Assembly (NCBI RefSeq): GCF_002197845.1
Contig: NZ_NIDE01000017.1
Location: 542,712 to 606,711 of the forward strand
Source: Fimbriiglobus ruber
GTDB taxonomy: Bacteria > Planctomycetota > Planctomycetia > Gemmatales > Gemmataceae
DNA length: 64,000 bases
Direction of reading: 5' to 3'
Positions 8,439 to 17,903 of the stretch are shown here, one piece after another. The notes under the pieces are model-generated. The model did no database searches and had not been told where the DNA came from. It saw only the letters and a list, made by a program, of their open reading frames with translations. The stretch's first letter is position 1, and every line of letters starts with the position of its first letter. Both the position numbers and the translations under genes were made by a program.

Positions 8439-9926
8439 ATGGACCTTACGGTGTGGGCGGCGGTGCTGGTCATCGGGCTGGCGGTGGCCGGCGTCATGCG
8501 CGGGATCGACGTTCGGCTCGTCCTGTTCGCCGCCGCGCTCGCCCTCGGCGCGTTGGCCGGTGATCTCGCCCCGATCGTCCGCGACTTCGTCGACACCTTC
8601 AGCAACGAAAAATTCGTCATCCCGATCTGTTCGGCCATGGGCTTCGCCTACGTGCTGAAGTACACCGAGTGCGACCGCCACCTCGTCCGCCTGTTGGTGA
8701 CCCCGCTCCGGAAGGTCCGCTTTTTGCTCGTGCCGGGTGTTGTTCTGGTCGGCTTCCTCGTTAACATTCCCGTCATCAGCCAGACGAGTACCGCCGTTTG
8801 CCTGGGAACGGTCGTCGTGCCGGTGATGCGGGCGGCCGGCTTTTCGCCCCTCGCGATCGGGGCGGCCCTTCTGCTCGGTGCGTCGGTCGGTGGCGAGTTG
8901 TTGAACCCCGGGGCGCCGGAGCTGGGCGCGATCCGCGACAAGACTCACGTGCCGACACAAAGCATGATGCCGGCGATCCTCCCGCTAGTCCTTCCCGTCC
9001 TCGGTGTTTCGGCGCTGGTCTTGTGGGTGACGACGTGGTTGTCGGAGCGCCGCCTCGGGCCGGCCAAGGTCGGGACGATTCACTCCCCGGGCGGTGTCGG
9101 GGGCATCGAAACATCTACCGAACGCGAGGCGGTCAAAACGACCGCTGGCGCGCTTGTTACTGGCGAGTCACCGAAGGTCGAATCGGATTCGTCCGGTCGC
9201 GTCGCGAGAGATGACACCGCTGCCGGTCTGCCACGGATCAACCTGCTCAAAGCCATCGTCCCGCTCGTTCCGCTCGCGTTATTGTTTCTCAGTGGGCCGC
9301 CGCTGTATCTCTTCGAGATTAGCCAGGACTGGGTGATCCCCCCACCGGCCAAAGGCGCTACGGTCGTGGCAAAGATCGACTCGCGCTACAGCAGCCGGAT
9401 CATCGGCCTGGCGATGCTGATCGGGGTCGGGGCGGCGGTGGCGGTTACCCCGACGGGCGCGAGAAACAGCATGAAGGCGTTTTTCGAGGGCGCCGGCTAC
9501 GGGTTCACGAACATCATTAGCCTGATTGTGACCGCGAAGTGTTTCGGGACCGGAATCGAGAAAGTCGGGTTTGCCTCACACGTGGGAAACCTGATCGCGC
9601 AAAACCCCGGACTCCTCCACCCGCTCGCCGGCACGGTGCCCGCGGCGTTCGCGTTCATCTGCGGGTCCGGCATGGCCAGCACGCAAAGCTTGTACGGCTT
9701 CTTTTACGACCCGGCGGTTGCACTCGAACAAGACCCGGTCGCGGTCGGGGCGATGGTGTCGGTCGGATCGGCCGTCGGACGGACGATGTCCCCGGTCGCG
9801 GCGGTCGTGCTGATGACCGCGAACCTGACCGGCGTCCGCCCGATCGATCTGGTCAAGCGCGTCGGCCCGGCACTCGTGGCCGGGCTAGTGACCGCCATCG
9901 TGTTGCGAGTGCTGGGGATCGTATAA
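8439..9926 (+). CDS. dcuC: C4-dicarboxylate transporter, DcuC family
   Basis: The product is an inner-membrane carrier of the DcuC/ArsB-like superfamily that exchanges or exports C4-dicarboxylates such as succinate and fumarate. It has about 12 hydrophobic segments in two halves. Family-like stretches are VNIPVISQTSTAVCLGT near residue 105, GASVGGELLNPGAPEL near 147, and the second-half counterpart FICGSGMASTQSLYGFF near 405. The middle third (about residues 205-265) is a hydrophilic loop. The 495-residue length fits the family. GGGGCGG precedes the start ATG. There is no neighbouring fumarate reductase, so direction of transport is not indicated. Confidence 0.85.
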   Translation: MDLTVWAAVLVIGLAVAGVMRGIDVRLVLFAAALALGALAGDLAPIVRDFVDTFSNEKFVIPICSAMGFAYVLKYTECDRHLVRLLVTPLRKVRFLLVPGVVLVGFLVNIPVISQTSTAVCLGTVVVPVMRAAGFSPLAIGAALLLGASVGGELLNPGAPELGAIRDKTHVPTQSMMPAILPLVLPVLGVSALVLWVTTWLSERRLGPAKVGTIHSPGGVGGIETSTEREAVKTTAGALVTGESPKVESDSSGRVARDDTAAGLPRINLLKAIVPLVPLALLFLSGPPLYLFEISQDWVIPPPAKGATVVAKIDSRYSSRIIGLAMLIGVGAAVAVTPTGARNSMKAFFEGAGYGFTNIISLIVTAKCFGTGIEKVGFASHVGNLIAQNPGLLHPLAGTVPAAFAFICGSGMASTQSLYGFFYDPAVALEQDPVAVGAMVSVGSAVGRTMSPVAAVVLMTANLTGVRPIDLVKRVGPALVAGLVTAIVLRVLGIV

Positions 9927-9938
9927 ACGAAGCAAGAA

Positions 9939-10030
9939 TAGCCGCAAAAAGGCACAAAAATAAAACAGATCATTAAAAGCGGCGGCATCCGGATTCTCAG
10001 TGTTCTCTGTGACCTCTGTGGCAAAGCGGT
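9939..10030. repeat. Short-period repeat relics between dcuC and the next gene
   Basis: Two stretches resemble the mobile-looking short-period family seen elsewhere in the window: AATAGCCGCAAAAAGGCAC at 9950 and the single arm GTTCTCTGTGACCTCTGTGG near 10002-10021. The second matches one arm of the 23919-24077 inverted repeat with a few differences. No second arm is present here. Confidence 0.55.
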
Positions 10031-10061
10031 TTTCTTCCACACTCTCGGGCTTACGACCTCC

Positions 10062-12314
10062 GTGCTACCCGTCCTCTTCGCCGCCACCCTGTTCGCTTCA
10101 GCGGCGCTATTGTTCGTTGTCCAGCCGATGGCCGGGAAAGTTTTGCTACCGCAAGCCGGGGGGACGCCGGCGGTATGGAACACCTGTCTGGTTTTCTTTC
10201 AAGCCGTTCTACTACTGGGCTACCTGTACGCGCACGCGCTCACGACGGTGCTGTCCGCCAGACGGCAAATCGTCGCACACCTCGGCGTCATCGCCCTCGG
10301 ATTAGCCGTCGCCGTTGGGGTTCGTCCGGACCCGGACTGGATACCGGACGACGGCGAGTTCCCGTTCGCCGGGCTGGTGGCGTTTCTCGCGGCCCTTGTG
10401 GGCGGCCCATTTCTGGTCCTGTCGGCCAGCGCGCCGGTCTTTCAGAGGTGGTTTGCCCAGACCGGCCACCGATCGGCCCACGACCCGTATTTTCTTTACG
10501 CCGCCAGCAACGCGGGCAGTTTCATTGGGCTGCTCGGCTACCCGTTCCTCGTCGAGCCGAACCTGCCACTTGACCACCAGGAAAGCTGGTGGCGGACGGG
10601 GTACGCGGTGTTCTTTGGGCTCGCCGCCGCGTGCGGAACGGTAGTGTGGTTGCGAAGTCGCCGCTCCGACGAGTTACAAGCATCGACTCAGCCAGACGGC
10701 CCGAAGACTCCTGCACCCTCGCGCGGCCAGTTACTTAAGTGGGTTGGGCTGGCGGCCCTGCCGTCGAGCCTGTTGATGGGGGCGACCACGCACCTGACTA
10801 CCGACGTGGCTCCGGTCCCGCTCTTCTGGGTGGTGCCGCTCGCGCTGTACTTGCTCAGTTTCGTGATCGTGTTCGCACGGTGGCCAGACTCTGCCCGCCG
10901 CGTCGTCGGCCGCGCGACGCCGATGCTACTGGTGTTTCTGGTCGTCGCCCTGCTCACCGGGGCGACGGAACCGCTCGCGCTCGTGGTCGGCGTTCACCTC
11001 GTCGCCTTCTTCGCGGCCGCCCTGCTCTGTCACGGCGAACTCGCGCACGACCGCCCGGCCCGCGATCATTTGACCGCGTTCTACCTCGCCATGTCGGCCG
11101 GGGGTGTACTCGGCGGATTATTCAACGCGCTAGTCGCGCCGTTGCTGTTCACGCGGCTCGGACTGGTCGAATACCCGCTAGCCATCGTCGCCGTCGCGTT
11201 CGTCCGCCCGCGGTTCGGGCCGCCCGAGGCGGACAAGCGCTTTGCGATGCGGGACGTGGCGATCGTGGCCGCCTTCGCCGCCTTGACGGTCGCGCTGGTG
11301 CTGGGCGTGTCCAGGTTTGTTCCCGCGGCGGGCGACGGGCCGGACGCGATGATCGCGCGGCTGGTGCGCGGCGGGTTGATGTTCGGGATACCGGCGGCGG
11401 TCGCGTTCGCCCTGGTACGGAAGGCCTGGCGGTTCGCCGCGTGTCTCGGCGTGTTGCTGCTCGCTGGTACCTTGGACACCGGCCGACACGGAACCACCGA
11501 GCTGGTCGAACGGACCTTTTTCGGCACCCTCCGCGTGACTCGCAGCGCGGACGGGAAACTCGTCCGCCTCGTCCACGGCACGACGCAGCACGGCCAGGAG
11601 TGGGCCGACGAGACCGGACCGCCGCGGCCGCTGATGTACTACCACCGGAGCGGGCCGGTCGGCCGCCTGTTCGCGGCATTTGATAAGCGACCGCCGGACC
11701 AGAAACGCCGGGTGGCGGTGGTGGGGCTGGGGTGCGGGGCAATGGCCGCGTATGCCGAGCCGGGGCAGGAGTGGACCTTTTACGAGATCGACCCGGGCGT
11801 GGTCCGCATCGCACGCGATCCGCGGTATTTCCGGTTCTTATCCGAGTGCGCCGTCGAGCCGCGGATTGTGCTGGGCGACGCGCGGCGACAGCTCGTCCGC
11901 GAGCCGGACGGGCAGTTCGACTTGATCGTTCTGGACGCCTTTAGCTCGGACGCCATCCCCGTCCACCTACTTACCCGGGAAGCCTACGCGCTCTACGTTC
12001 GCAAGCTCGCGCCGCACGGCGTCCTGGCGTTTCACCTCTCGAACCGCTACCTCGACCTGCCACCGATGGTTGCCCGGCTCGGCGCGGACCACGACCCGCC
12101 GTTCTCGACCCACGAAGACCGCGACAAGCCGTTCGAGCGCGACCGCGAGGACGGCGCGTTCGATTCCGACTGGGTCGTCGCCGCTCGCGATCCAGCTGAC
12201 CTCGGCCCGATGCGCTCGGGGGCGCGGTGGCAGACTGTCCGACCCACCGCCGCACCCGTCTGGCGCGACGATTTCTCGAACCTGCTCACGGTCTGGAAGC
12301 GCGGGGAAGAATAA
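10062..12314 (+). CDS. Fused MFS-like membrane domain / spermidine synthase-like methyltransferase fold
   Basis: The first 480 or so residues are a polytopic membrane domain with about 12 helices, opening with FAATLFASAALLFVVQPMAGK, a segment typical of the fused MFS/spermidine synthase family. The last 250 residues are a soluble class I Rossmann domain: VAVVGLGCGAMAAYA, the acidic FYEIDPGV, and DLIVLDAFSSDAIPVHLLT, which matches spermidine synthases. The start is GTG 10062. The family is frequent in planctomycetes; whether it makes or moves polyamines is not established. The IS1182-like element begins only 35 bp after the stop. Confidence 0.85.
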   Translation: MLPVLFAATLFASAALLFVVQPMAGKVLLPQAGGTPAVWNTCLVFFQAVLLLGYLYAHALTTVLSARRQIVAHLGVIALGLAVAVGVRPDPDWIPDDGEFPFAGLVAFLAALVGGPFLVLSASAPVFQRWFAQTGHRSAHDPYFLYAASNAGSFIGLLGYPFLVEPNLPLDHQESWWRTGYAVFFGLAAACGTVVWLRSRRSDELQASTQPDGPKTPAPSRGQLLKWVGLAALPSSLLMGATTHLTTDVAPVPLFWVVPLALYLLSFVIVFARWPDSARRVVGRATPMLLVFLVVALLTGATEPLALVVGVHLVAFFAAALLCHGELAHDRPARDHLTAFYLAMSAGGVLGGLFNALVAPLLFTRLGLVEYPLAIVAVAFVRPRFGPPEADKRFAMRDVAIVAAFAALTVALVLGVSRFVPAAGDGPDAMIARLVRGGLMFGIPAAVAFALVRKAWRFAACLGVLLLAGTLDTGRHGTTELVERTFFGTLRVTRSADGKLVRLVHGTTQHGQEWADETGPPRPLMYYHRSGPVGRLFAAFDKRPPDQKRRVAVVGLGCGAMAAYAEPGQEWTFYEIDPGVVRIARDPRYFRFLSECAVEPRIVLGDARRQLVREPDGQFDLIVLDAFSSDAIPVHLLTREAYALYVRKLAPHGVLAFHLSNRYLDLPPMVARLGADHDPPFSTHEDRDKPFERDREDGAFDSDWVVAARDPADLGPMRSGARWQTVRPTAAPVWRDDFSNLLTVWKRGEE

Positions 12315-12349
12315 CGCCGGCGGCCGAGACGGTCGTAACACCAGAACGG

Positions 12350-13861
12350 CTCAGAGATTGTGAATCAAACGGACCGGCTCCTCCCTCCAAGCTAGCGTCG
12401 CCCAACCCCTGGTTCTGGAAGGTCCGTCATGGCCGAGCCATCCCCGTTGCCCCTGCCGCCCCCGCGGCTGCGCTCCCCGGACCGCCAACAGATCCTATCC
12501 GCCACCCCGATCGACGGCCTGATCGACACGGACCACCAAGCTCGGGCCGTCTGGGACTTCTGCCGGGGGCTCGATCTGGCCACCCTGACGGACCGCATCC
12601 GGTCCCGGGAAGGGGGTCCCGGGCGGGCCGCCCTGGACCCCCGGCTGGGGGTCGCCTTGTGGCTGTATGCTACCCTGGAAGGGGTCGGGTCGGCTCGCGC
12701 CCTGGCCGACCTGTGCACCGACCACACGGCGTTCCGCTGGCTGTGCGGCGGGGTGTCCGTCAACTACCACACCCTGGCCGACTTCCGGACCGACCACCCG
12801 GACGTCCTGGACCGCCTGCTCACCCACTCGGTCGTGGTCCTGCGGGAGCAGCACCTGGTCGACCTGAACCGGGTGGCGGTGGACGGGATGCGGGTGCGAG
12901 CCAGTGCCGGGGCGTCGTCGTTCCACCGCCGGCCGACCCTGGACGAGTGCCTGGCCGAGGCCGAGGATCAGGTGGCCCGTCTGAAGGAGGAAATGGACGA
13001 CGACCCGTCGGCCCCGTCTCGCCGGCACGCGGCCGCCCGGGAGCGCGCCGCCCGGGAGCGGGTCGACCGCGTCCGCCGGGCGTTGGACCGGTTACCGGAA
13101 CTGGAGGCCAAGAAGAAGCCGGCCGCCCGGGAGCAAGCCCGGTGCTCGACGACCGACCCGGAGGCGACGGTGATGAAGATGGCCGACGGCGGGTTCCGTC
13201 CGGCGTACAACGTGCAACTGGTTGCGGATTGCGGGAGTCTGGCGATCGTGGCCGTGGCCGTGACGACCACCGGCAGCGATGCCGGACAACTCACCCCGTT
13301 GCTCGATCAGATCGGCGACCGCCACGGGGTGTACCCGCGGGACGTGTTGGCGGACGGCGGGTTCATTAACCTGTCGGACCTCACGCAGGCCGAGGACGCG
13401 TCGCGGGGGTGTACGGTGTACGCTCCGGTGCCCCAGCCCAAGGATCCGACCCGTGATCCCCACCAACCGCTCCCGACGGACGGTCCGGTGATCGGCCGGT
13501 GGCGTACCCGGATGGGGACGCCGGATGCCCGTGGGATTTACCGCCAGCGGGCCGCCACGATCGAGTGTGTGAACGCCCAGGCCCGGAACCGCGGGTTGGT
13601 GCGGTTGTTGGTGCGTGGGGTGGCGAAGGTGAAAGCGGTAGCCCTGTGGTTCGCGGTGGCTCACAACGTGGCGTGCGGGGTGCGGCTGCGCGCCGCGGCG
13701 GTGGAACGGGCGGCGTGAATGGCCACACGCGGGGGGTCCGCAATCCGAAACCCCTGCCGGGTCGGACCGGAGCGAACCGGAACACCGATTAACATTACAC
13801 CAAGTCGCGTATAAAGACGAACGAATAATCGGTGCCGCCGGTTTGATTCACAGCCTCTCAG
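12350..13861 (+). mobile_element. IS1182-like insertion sequence, complete
   Basis: The element is about 1.5 kb with imperfect terminal inverted repeats of about 29-31 bp. The left end (12350-12380) and the reverse complement of the right end (13831-13861) share AGAG, TGTGAATCAAAC and most of the flanking bases. The single transposase gene is intact. I do not see a convincing target-site duplication in the flanks, so the exact ends could be a few bases off. It lies in the gap between the MFS/spermidine synthase gene and the 1187-aa protein gene, disrupting neither. Confidence 0.85.
12429..13718 (+). CDS. IS1182-like DDE transposase
   Basis: The enzyme catalyses cut-and-paste or copy movement of the surrounding element. 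The N-terminal part (about residues 60-145) is a DUF772-type helical DNA-binding region: LDPRLGVALWLYATLEG and FRTDHPDVLDRLL. The catalytic triad can be placed as Asp in VAVDGMRVRAS (about residue 140), Asp in DVLADGGFINLSDL (about 310) and Glu in RAATIECVNAQARNRGL (about 380). Residues 170-240 form a charged coiled coil insertion. All key residues and the 429-residue length are intact, so it may be active. Confidence 0.9.
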   Translation: MAEPSPLPLPPPRLRSPDRQQILSATPIDGLIDTDHQARAVWDFCRGLDLATLTDRIRSREGGPGRAALDPRLGVALWLYATLEGVGSARALADLCTDHTAFRWLCGGVSVNYHTLADFRTDHPDVLDRLLTHSVVVLREQHLVDLNRVAVDGMRVRASAGASSFHRRPTLDECLAEAEDQVARLKEEMDDDPSAPSRRHAAARERAARERVDRVRRALDRLPELEAKKKPAAREQARCSTTDPEATVMKMADGGFRPAYNVQLVADCGSLAIVAVAVTTTGSDAGQLTPLLDQIGDRHGVYPRDVLADGGFINLSDLTQAEDASRGCTVYAPVPQPKDPTRDPHQPLPTDGPVIGRWRTRMGTPDARGIYRQRAATIECVNAQARNRGLVRLLVRGVAKVKAVALWFAVAHNVACGVRLRAAAVERAA

Positions 13862-14152
13862 GCAACGTGCGTGCGAGGTCGTGGGAGCTGCGACCTGGAC
13901 TCTACGCGGTCCGGAATGAGCTTACCCAACACCAGAACAACAAAATGGGGGAGGTTCATTCATTTCCCACATGAGCGCAGGGTGAAATTGCCCGCTGTCG
14001 TTCCAAAAACGATCATGTGGCAAAAGGCTCCGACCAACATTCGTCTCCCGTTTTGGGGAACTTGTGCGTTGCGTTCTCATCGAAAACATCGGATATTGAG
14101 AAGTTAAGCGCCGCGCGCACTGCGCGCCCGGCGTTCCCGCCGAGGAACGAGC
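13862..14152. other. Intergenic region upstream of the coiled-coil repeat protein
   Basis: About 290 bp between the right end of the insertion sequence and the start of the next gene. I see no gene, no strong hairpin and no clear sigma-70 promoter. The promoter of the downstream gene must lie here or inside the insertion sequence. Confidence 0.4.
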
Positions 14153-17100
14153 ATGCCGACCCACCGCTTCCTCTTGCCGGCCGTCGCCGCCGCACTGGCG
14201 ACGATGCCGGTCACGTTCGCCGCCGAAGTCGATCCCGTCGCGCAACGCGACCAACAAAAACGAGTCATGGCCGACGTCGAGCAGACCGCGCGGCGGGTCA
14301 CAACGACCCTGCGCATCCTCGCGTACCAAAAACTCGACCCGACCTCCGAACAAAAGGTACTCGACGAAGTCGCCGTCGGTCTTCGGAAATTGAACGCCGA
14401 AGACATGAAGTCCGTCCTGAACCACCTGGAGTCGGCGGTCAAGGCACCGGACGAAAAGACGGCCACCAGCGAACAGCACGAAGCCTACCAGAAGCACCGG
14501 CAAGTCGTCGCGTCGTTGCGCGGCATGCTGGTGAAACTCGATACGCTGAAATCGCTCGACCAGGCGGCCGACCGGCTCAGCCGGTTCGCCAAAGACGAAC
14601 ACTCCCTACACCTCAAGTCTCACACGGTCGCGACCAGCCCCCGGCCCCAAGGCCAGGGTCGCCGCGGGTTCGACGACCGCGACGAAGTCGTCGACGGGCA
14701 GGGCGACATCAAGGGCGAGACGACGAACCTCCTCAAACAACTGGCCACCCTCCGAAAAGACCTGAACCCGGAGCAGAAAGACCGGCTCGACCGGGCCGAC
14801 GTCTCCGGCCGCGGCGGGCACCTGATTGCGCAAATGGACCTGTCGTCCGTGGCGGTACGGAACGCGAATTTCCGCGGGGCCGCGGAAATTCAGCTGCGGA
14901 CTTCCCAGGACCTGCAAGCTCTCGCGGCCGCCCTCCGCGCGCCGCTCGACAAGGCGACCGCCCTCCGCGAAGCCCGGGACAAGATCGAGAAACTGGTCCA
15001 GGCCGAGGAAGCGCTGAAGGCGGAAACGCAAGAGAAGAAGGAGACGACCAAACAGCAGAAGTTCCGGACCGTCAAGGAAGACGCCGAACGACTCGCGGAC
15101 AAGCAAGCCAAACTGGAATTCGACACCCGCGAAGCCCGCAAGGATTTGGAAAACGTCGCGAAGGAAGTGGCCGCCAAGTTGACGCCGGCCGAGTCCGAAA
15201 TGCGGCGGGCCGAAGACGCGCTCCGGCAGGTCGATCCCGCCCGGGCGACCGAACCGGAAGAGAAGGCGGCCGACCGCCTCCGCGAAGCCCGCGACGAACT
15301 CGACAAACTCCTCGAAAAGGCAGAGAAGGAAAAGTCCGACGCGCTGACCGCGACCAAGAAAGCGGCCGAGGAAATCGAGAAGGCGATCAAGGACCAAAAG
15401 GCCGCCCAGGAACAAACCCAGAAGAACGCCGACAAGCCCGACAACCTCAAGCCGGCGGCCGACGCCCAAAAGGACGTGGCCAAGAAGACGGACGAGATCA
15501 AGAACCTCCCGCTCCCCGAAAACGCGAAGGTGAAGGACGCCCTCGAAAAAGCGGCCGAAGCCACCAAGCAAGCCGCGACCGATCTGGCCAAGAAAGACGC
15601 GGCGGCCGCCGACCCGAAACAAACCGACGCGGTCAAGGCCCTCGAAGACGCGAAGAAGGCGCTCGACGAGCAAGCCGCGGCGATCGAGAAGCGCCGCGAC
15701 GAGATCGCCGCCCTCGAAGACGCGGCGAAGAAGTTAGAGCAACTCGCCAAGGACGAAAAGAAAGTTGCCGCCGACGCCAAAGCCGCCGCCGATCCCATGA
15801 AGGGCGACAAAGCCGATCCCATGAAAGGCGACAAAGCGGATATGGCCAAAGCCGATCCCATGAAGGGTGACAAGAACAACAAGGGCGACATGGCCAAAGC
15901 CGACCCCATGAAGGGTGATAAAGCCGACCCGATGAAGGGTGACAAGACTGATCCCATGAAGGGTGACAAAGCGGACACGGCCAAGAATGATCCCATGAAA
16001 GGCGACAAGGCCGATCCCATGAAGGGCGACAAAGACGACATGGCTAAGGCCGACCCCATGAAAGGCGACAAGAACGATAAAGGCGACATGGCCAAGGCCG
16101 ACCCGATGAAGGGCGACATGCCCAAGGCCGACACAGCCGACCTCGCGAAGAAGCAGGGCGAACTGACGCCGCCGACGAAGGAAGTGGGCGAGATGGTCAA
16201 GGACGCCGTGCCCGAGGCGGGTAAGAAGATCGACGAAGCGGCCAAGAATCAGGAAATGGCCAAGAACGACCTCGCCAAGAACGACGCCGCGAAGGGTGCC
16301 GACGAAGCCAAGGAAGCCGCCAAGAACCTCGAAGACGCGAAGAACGAGGTTCAAAAGAAGATCGACGACCTCAAGGCCAAGGAAATCGCGGACCAAGCCG
16401 CCCTCCAGCCCAACAAGGTCAACCCGGCCGACGCCGCCCAGCAAGTCGCCAAGGCGATCGAACAGGCGCAAGCCGCTGCCGACCAGGCCAAGAAAGCCGC
16501 CGACGAACTCGGCAAGCCGATGGGCGACATGGCCAATTCCGACCCGATGAAGAACGCTGCGGAAAAGCTCGCCGAACTGCAAAAGGAAATCGCCAAGCAG
16601 GCCGACAAGCTGATGCAGAAGGACGCCGCGGAAGCCGCCGCCGACGCGGCCAAGGCACTAGAAAAGGGCGACCTCCCGGCCGCGATCGAGAAGCAGCAAA
16701 AAGCCCTGGATCAACTTAACAAAGCCGCTCAAGACGTGCCGATGGCCGGTGATAAGCCCGCTGGCGATAAGCCGATGGCTGGCGACAAACCCATGAATGG
16801 TGATAAACCCGCCGACGGTGACAAGCCAATGGGTGGCGATAAACCGGCTGATGGCGACAAACCCATGAACGGTGACAAGCCGATGGGTGGCGACAAGCCG
16901 ATGGGCGGCGATAAACCCATGAACGGCGACAAGCCGATGGGTGGCGACAAACCCATGCCCGCCCAGAACGCCGGTGAACTGGCCAAAGCGCAGGACAAAC
17001 TTCTCAAGGCCACCGAGGCCCTCCAGAAGTCGGCCGAAGCGACCGTCGCCGCCCAGGCAGCCTTGATGCAGGCCCAGGCACAAGCCCCGATGGCCGTGCA

Positions 17101-17716
17101 GCCCCAACTGGAAAACGCCGCGAAGGATCTGGCCGAGGCGGCCAAGGATCTGGCGCAGGGTAAGCCGGCCGAAGCCAGCATGGCTCAGTCGCAAGCGGCC
17201 GACAAACTGGGTGAAGCGCTCGGCGCCCTCAACGCGGCGGCGGTGGCGATAGGTCAGCAACCCGCGCAACCCGGCCAAAACCAGCAAGCCCAGGCCCAAC
17301 CGGGTCAACAGCCCGGCCAACAACCGGGCCAGCAGCCCGGGCAAGAGCCGGGACAGCAACCCGGCCAACAACCGGGTCAGCAGCCCGGCCAACAGCCGGG
17401 ACAAAAGCCTGGTCAACAGGGCAAGAAGGGCGACCAGGAGCAGAACACGTCCCAAAGCGAGGGCGACCGCGAGGGCAACAGCGGGTCGAAGAACGTTGCC
17501 TCTTCGGGTAAGGCCGTGGACGGCAACGGAGCCTTTATCAACCTGCAGAAGAAAGAGCGCGAGAAGGTACAACAGAATGCCGACGCCGCGTTCCCGGCTG
17601 AGTTCCGCGAGTTGATCAAGCAGTACAACATCAACATCAAGAGCAACGGCAAGGCGCAGCAACCCGCTGGCAAGCCCGCCAGTGCGCAACCGACGCCGGC
17701 CGCCCCGTCGAAATAA
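14153..17716 (+). CDS. Large secreted coiled-coil protein with three tandem-repeat tracts
   Basis: The 1187-residue product has a signal peptide (LLPAVAAALATMPVTFAA, residues 8-25). Residues about 30-540 are largely helical and charged, with Ala/Lys/Glu heptads typical of coiled coils. Three low-complexity tracts follow. Ten copies of DPMKGD fill residues about 545-655, resembling MXKDX pentapeptide-repeat proteins. Twelve copies of GDKP lie at about 863-935, and a PGQQ tract at about 1037-1085. The C-terminal 90 residues (FINLQKKEREKVQQNADAAF) look like a conserved tail. No enzyme motif is seen; a structural or scaffold role in the envelope is an inference. The squalene-cyclase-like gene follows after a terminator. 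Confidence 0.75.
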   Translation: MPTHRFLLPAVAAALATMPVTFAAEVDPVAQRDQQKRVMADVEQTARRVTTTLRILAYQKLDPTSEQKVLDEVAVGLRKLNAEDMKSVLNHLESAVKAPDEKTATSEQHEAYQKHRQVVASLRGMLVKLDTLKSLDQAADRLSRFAKDEHSLHLKSHTVATSPRPQGQGRRGFDDRDEVVDGQGDIKGETTNLLKQLATLRKDLNPEQKDRLDRADVSGRGGHLIAQMDLSSVAVRNANFRGAAEIQLRTSQDLQALAAALRAPLDKATALREARDKIEKLVQAEEALKAETQEKKETTKQQKFRTVKEDAERLADKQAKLEFDTREARKDLENVAKEVAAKLTPAESEMRRAEDALRQVDPARATEPEEKAADRLREARDELDKLLEKAEKEKSDALTATKKAAEEIEKAIKDQKAAQEQTQKNADKPDNLKPAADAQKDVAKKTDEIKNLPLPENAKVKDALEKAAEATKQAATDLAKKDAAAADPKQTDAVKALEDAKKALDEQAAAIEKRRDEIAALEDAAKKLEQLAKDEKKVAADAKAAADPMKGDKADPMKGDKADMAKADPMKGDKNNKGDMAKADPMKGDKADPMKGDKTDPMKGDKADTAKNDPMKGDKADPMKGDKDDMAKADPMKGDKNDKGDMAKADPMKGDMPKADTADLAKKQGELTPPTKEVGEMVKDAVPEAGKKIDEAAKNQEMAKNDLAKNDAAKGADEAKEAAKNLEDAKNEVQKKIDDLKAKEIADQAALQPNKVNPADAAQQVAKAIEQAQAAADQAKKAADELGKPMGDMANSDPMKNAAEKLAELQKEIAKQADKLMQKDAAEAAADAAKALEKGDLPAAIEKQQKALDQLNKAAQDVPMAGDKPAGDKPMAGDKPMNGDKPADGDKPMGGDKPADGDKPMNGDKPMGGDKPMGGDKPMNGDKPMGGDKPMPAQNAGELAKAQDKLLKATEALQKSAEATVAAQAALMQAQAQAPMAVQPQLENAAKDLAEAAKDLAQGKPAEASMAQSQAADKLGEALGALNAAAVAIGQQPAQPGQNQQAQAQPGQQPGQQPGQQPGQEPGQQPGQQPGQQPGQQPGQKPGQQGKKGDQEQNTSQSEGDREGNSGSKNVASSGKAVDGNGAFINLQKKEREKVQQNADAAFPAEFRELIKQYNINIKSNGKAQQPAGKPASAQPTPAAPSK

Positions 17717-17770
17717 GTGGCGGCCGATCGGGATTTCCCACCCACCAGCGGGCGGGGTCAGAAGCACACG

Positions 17771-17808
17771 ACGCGGGCAGGCTCGATCGAGTCTGCCCGC
17801 GTTTTTTT
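17771..17808 (+). terminator. Rho-independent terminator
   Basis: A 10-bp perfect stem, ACGCGGGCAG with CTGCCCGCGT, closes over a loop that itself contains the palindrome CTCGATCGAG. Seven T residues follow. It ends the transcript of the 1187-residue protein gene and separates it from the next gene. Confidence 0.9.
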
Positions 17809-17903
17809 GTGAATCGCCAGAACGCCGGAGGTATCCGCCCACGGTGTTCGATAAAATGCACGACACCCGCCACTCCACAGTTTGCCCAGCCCGGAGGCTC
17901 CTC

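Noticed and set aside
10740-11683. Long Arg-rich frames overlapping the MFS/spermidine synthase gene, and similar long frames opposite rpoB, rpoC and fusA
   Set aside because: These are alternative-frame shadows created by high GC third positions; the overlapping frames have clear conserved domains.
12350-13861. Target-site duplication for the IS1182-like element
   Set aside because: The bases flanking the inverted repeats do not form a convincing direct repeat, so none is annotated.
14153-17716. CRISPR-like array suggested by regular repeats
   Set aside because: The repeats are in frame, encode DPMKGD, GDKP and PGQQ tracts, and lack unique spacers of constant length.
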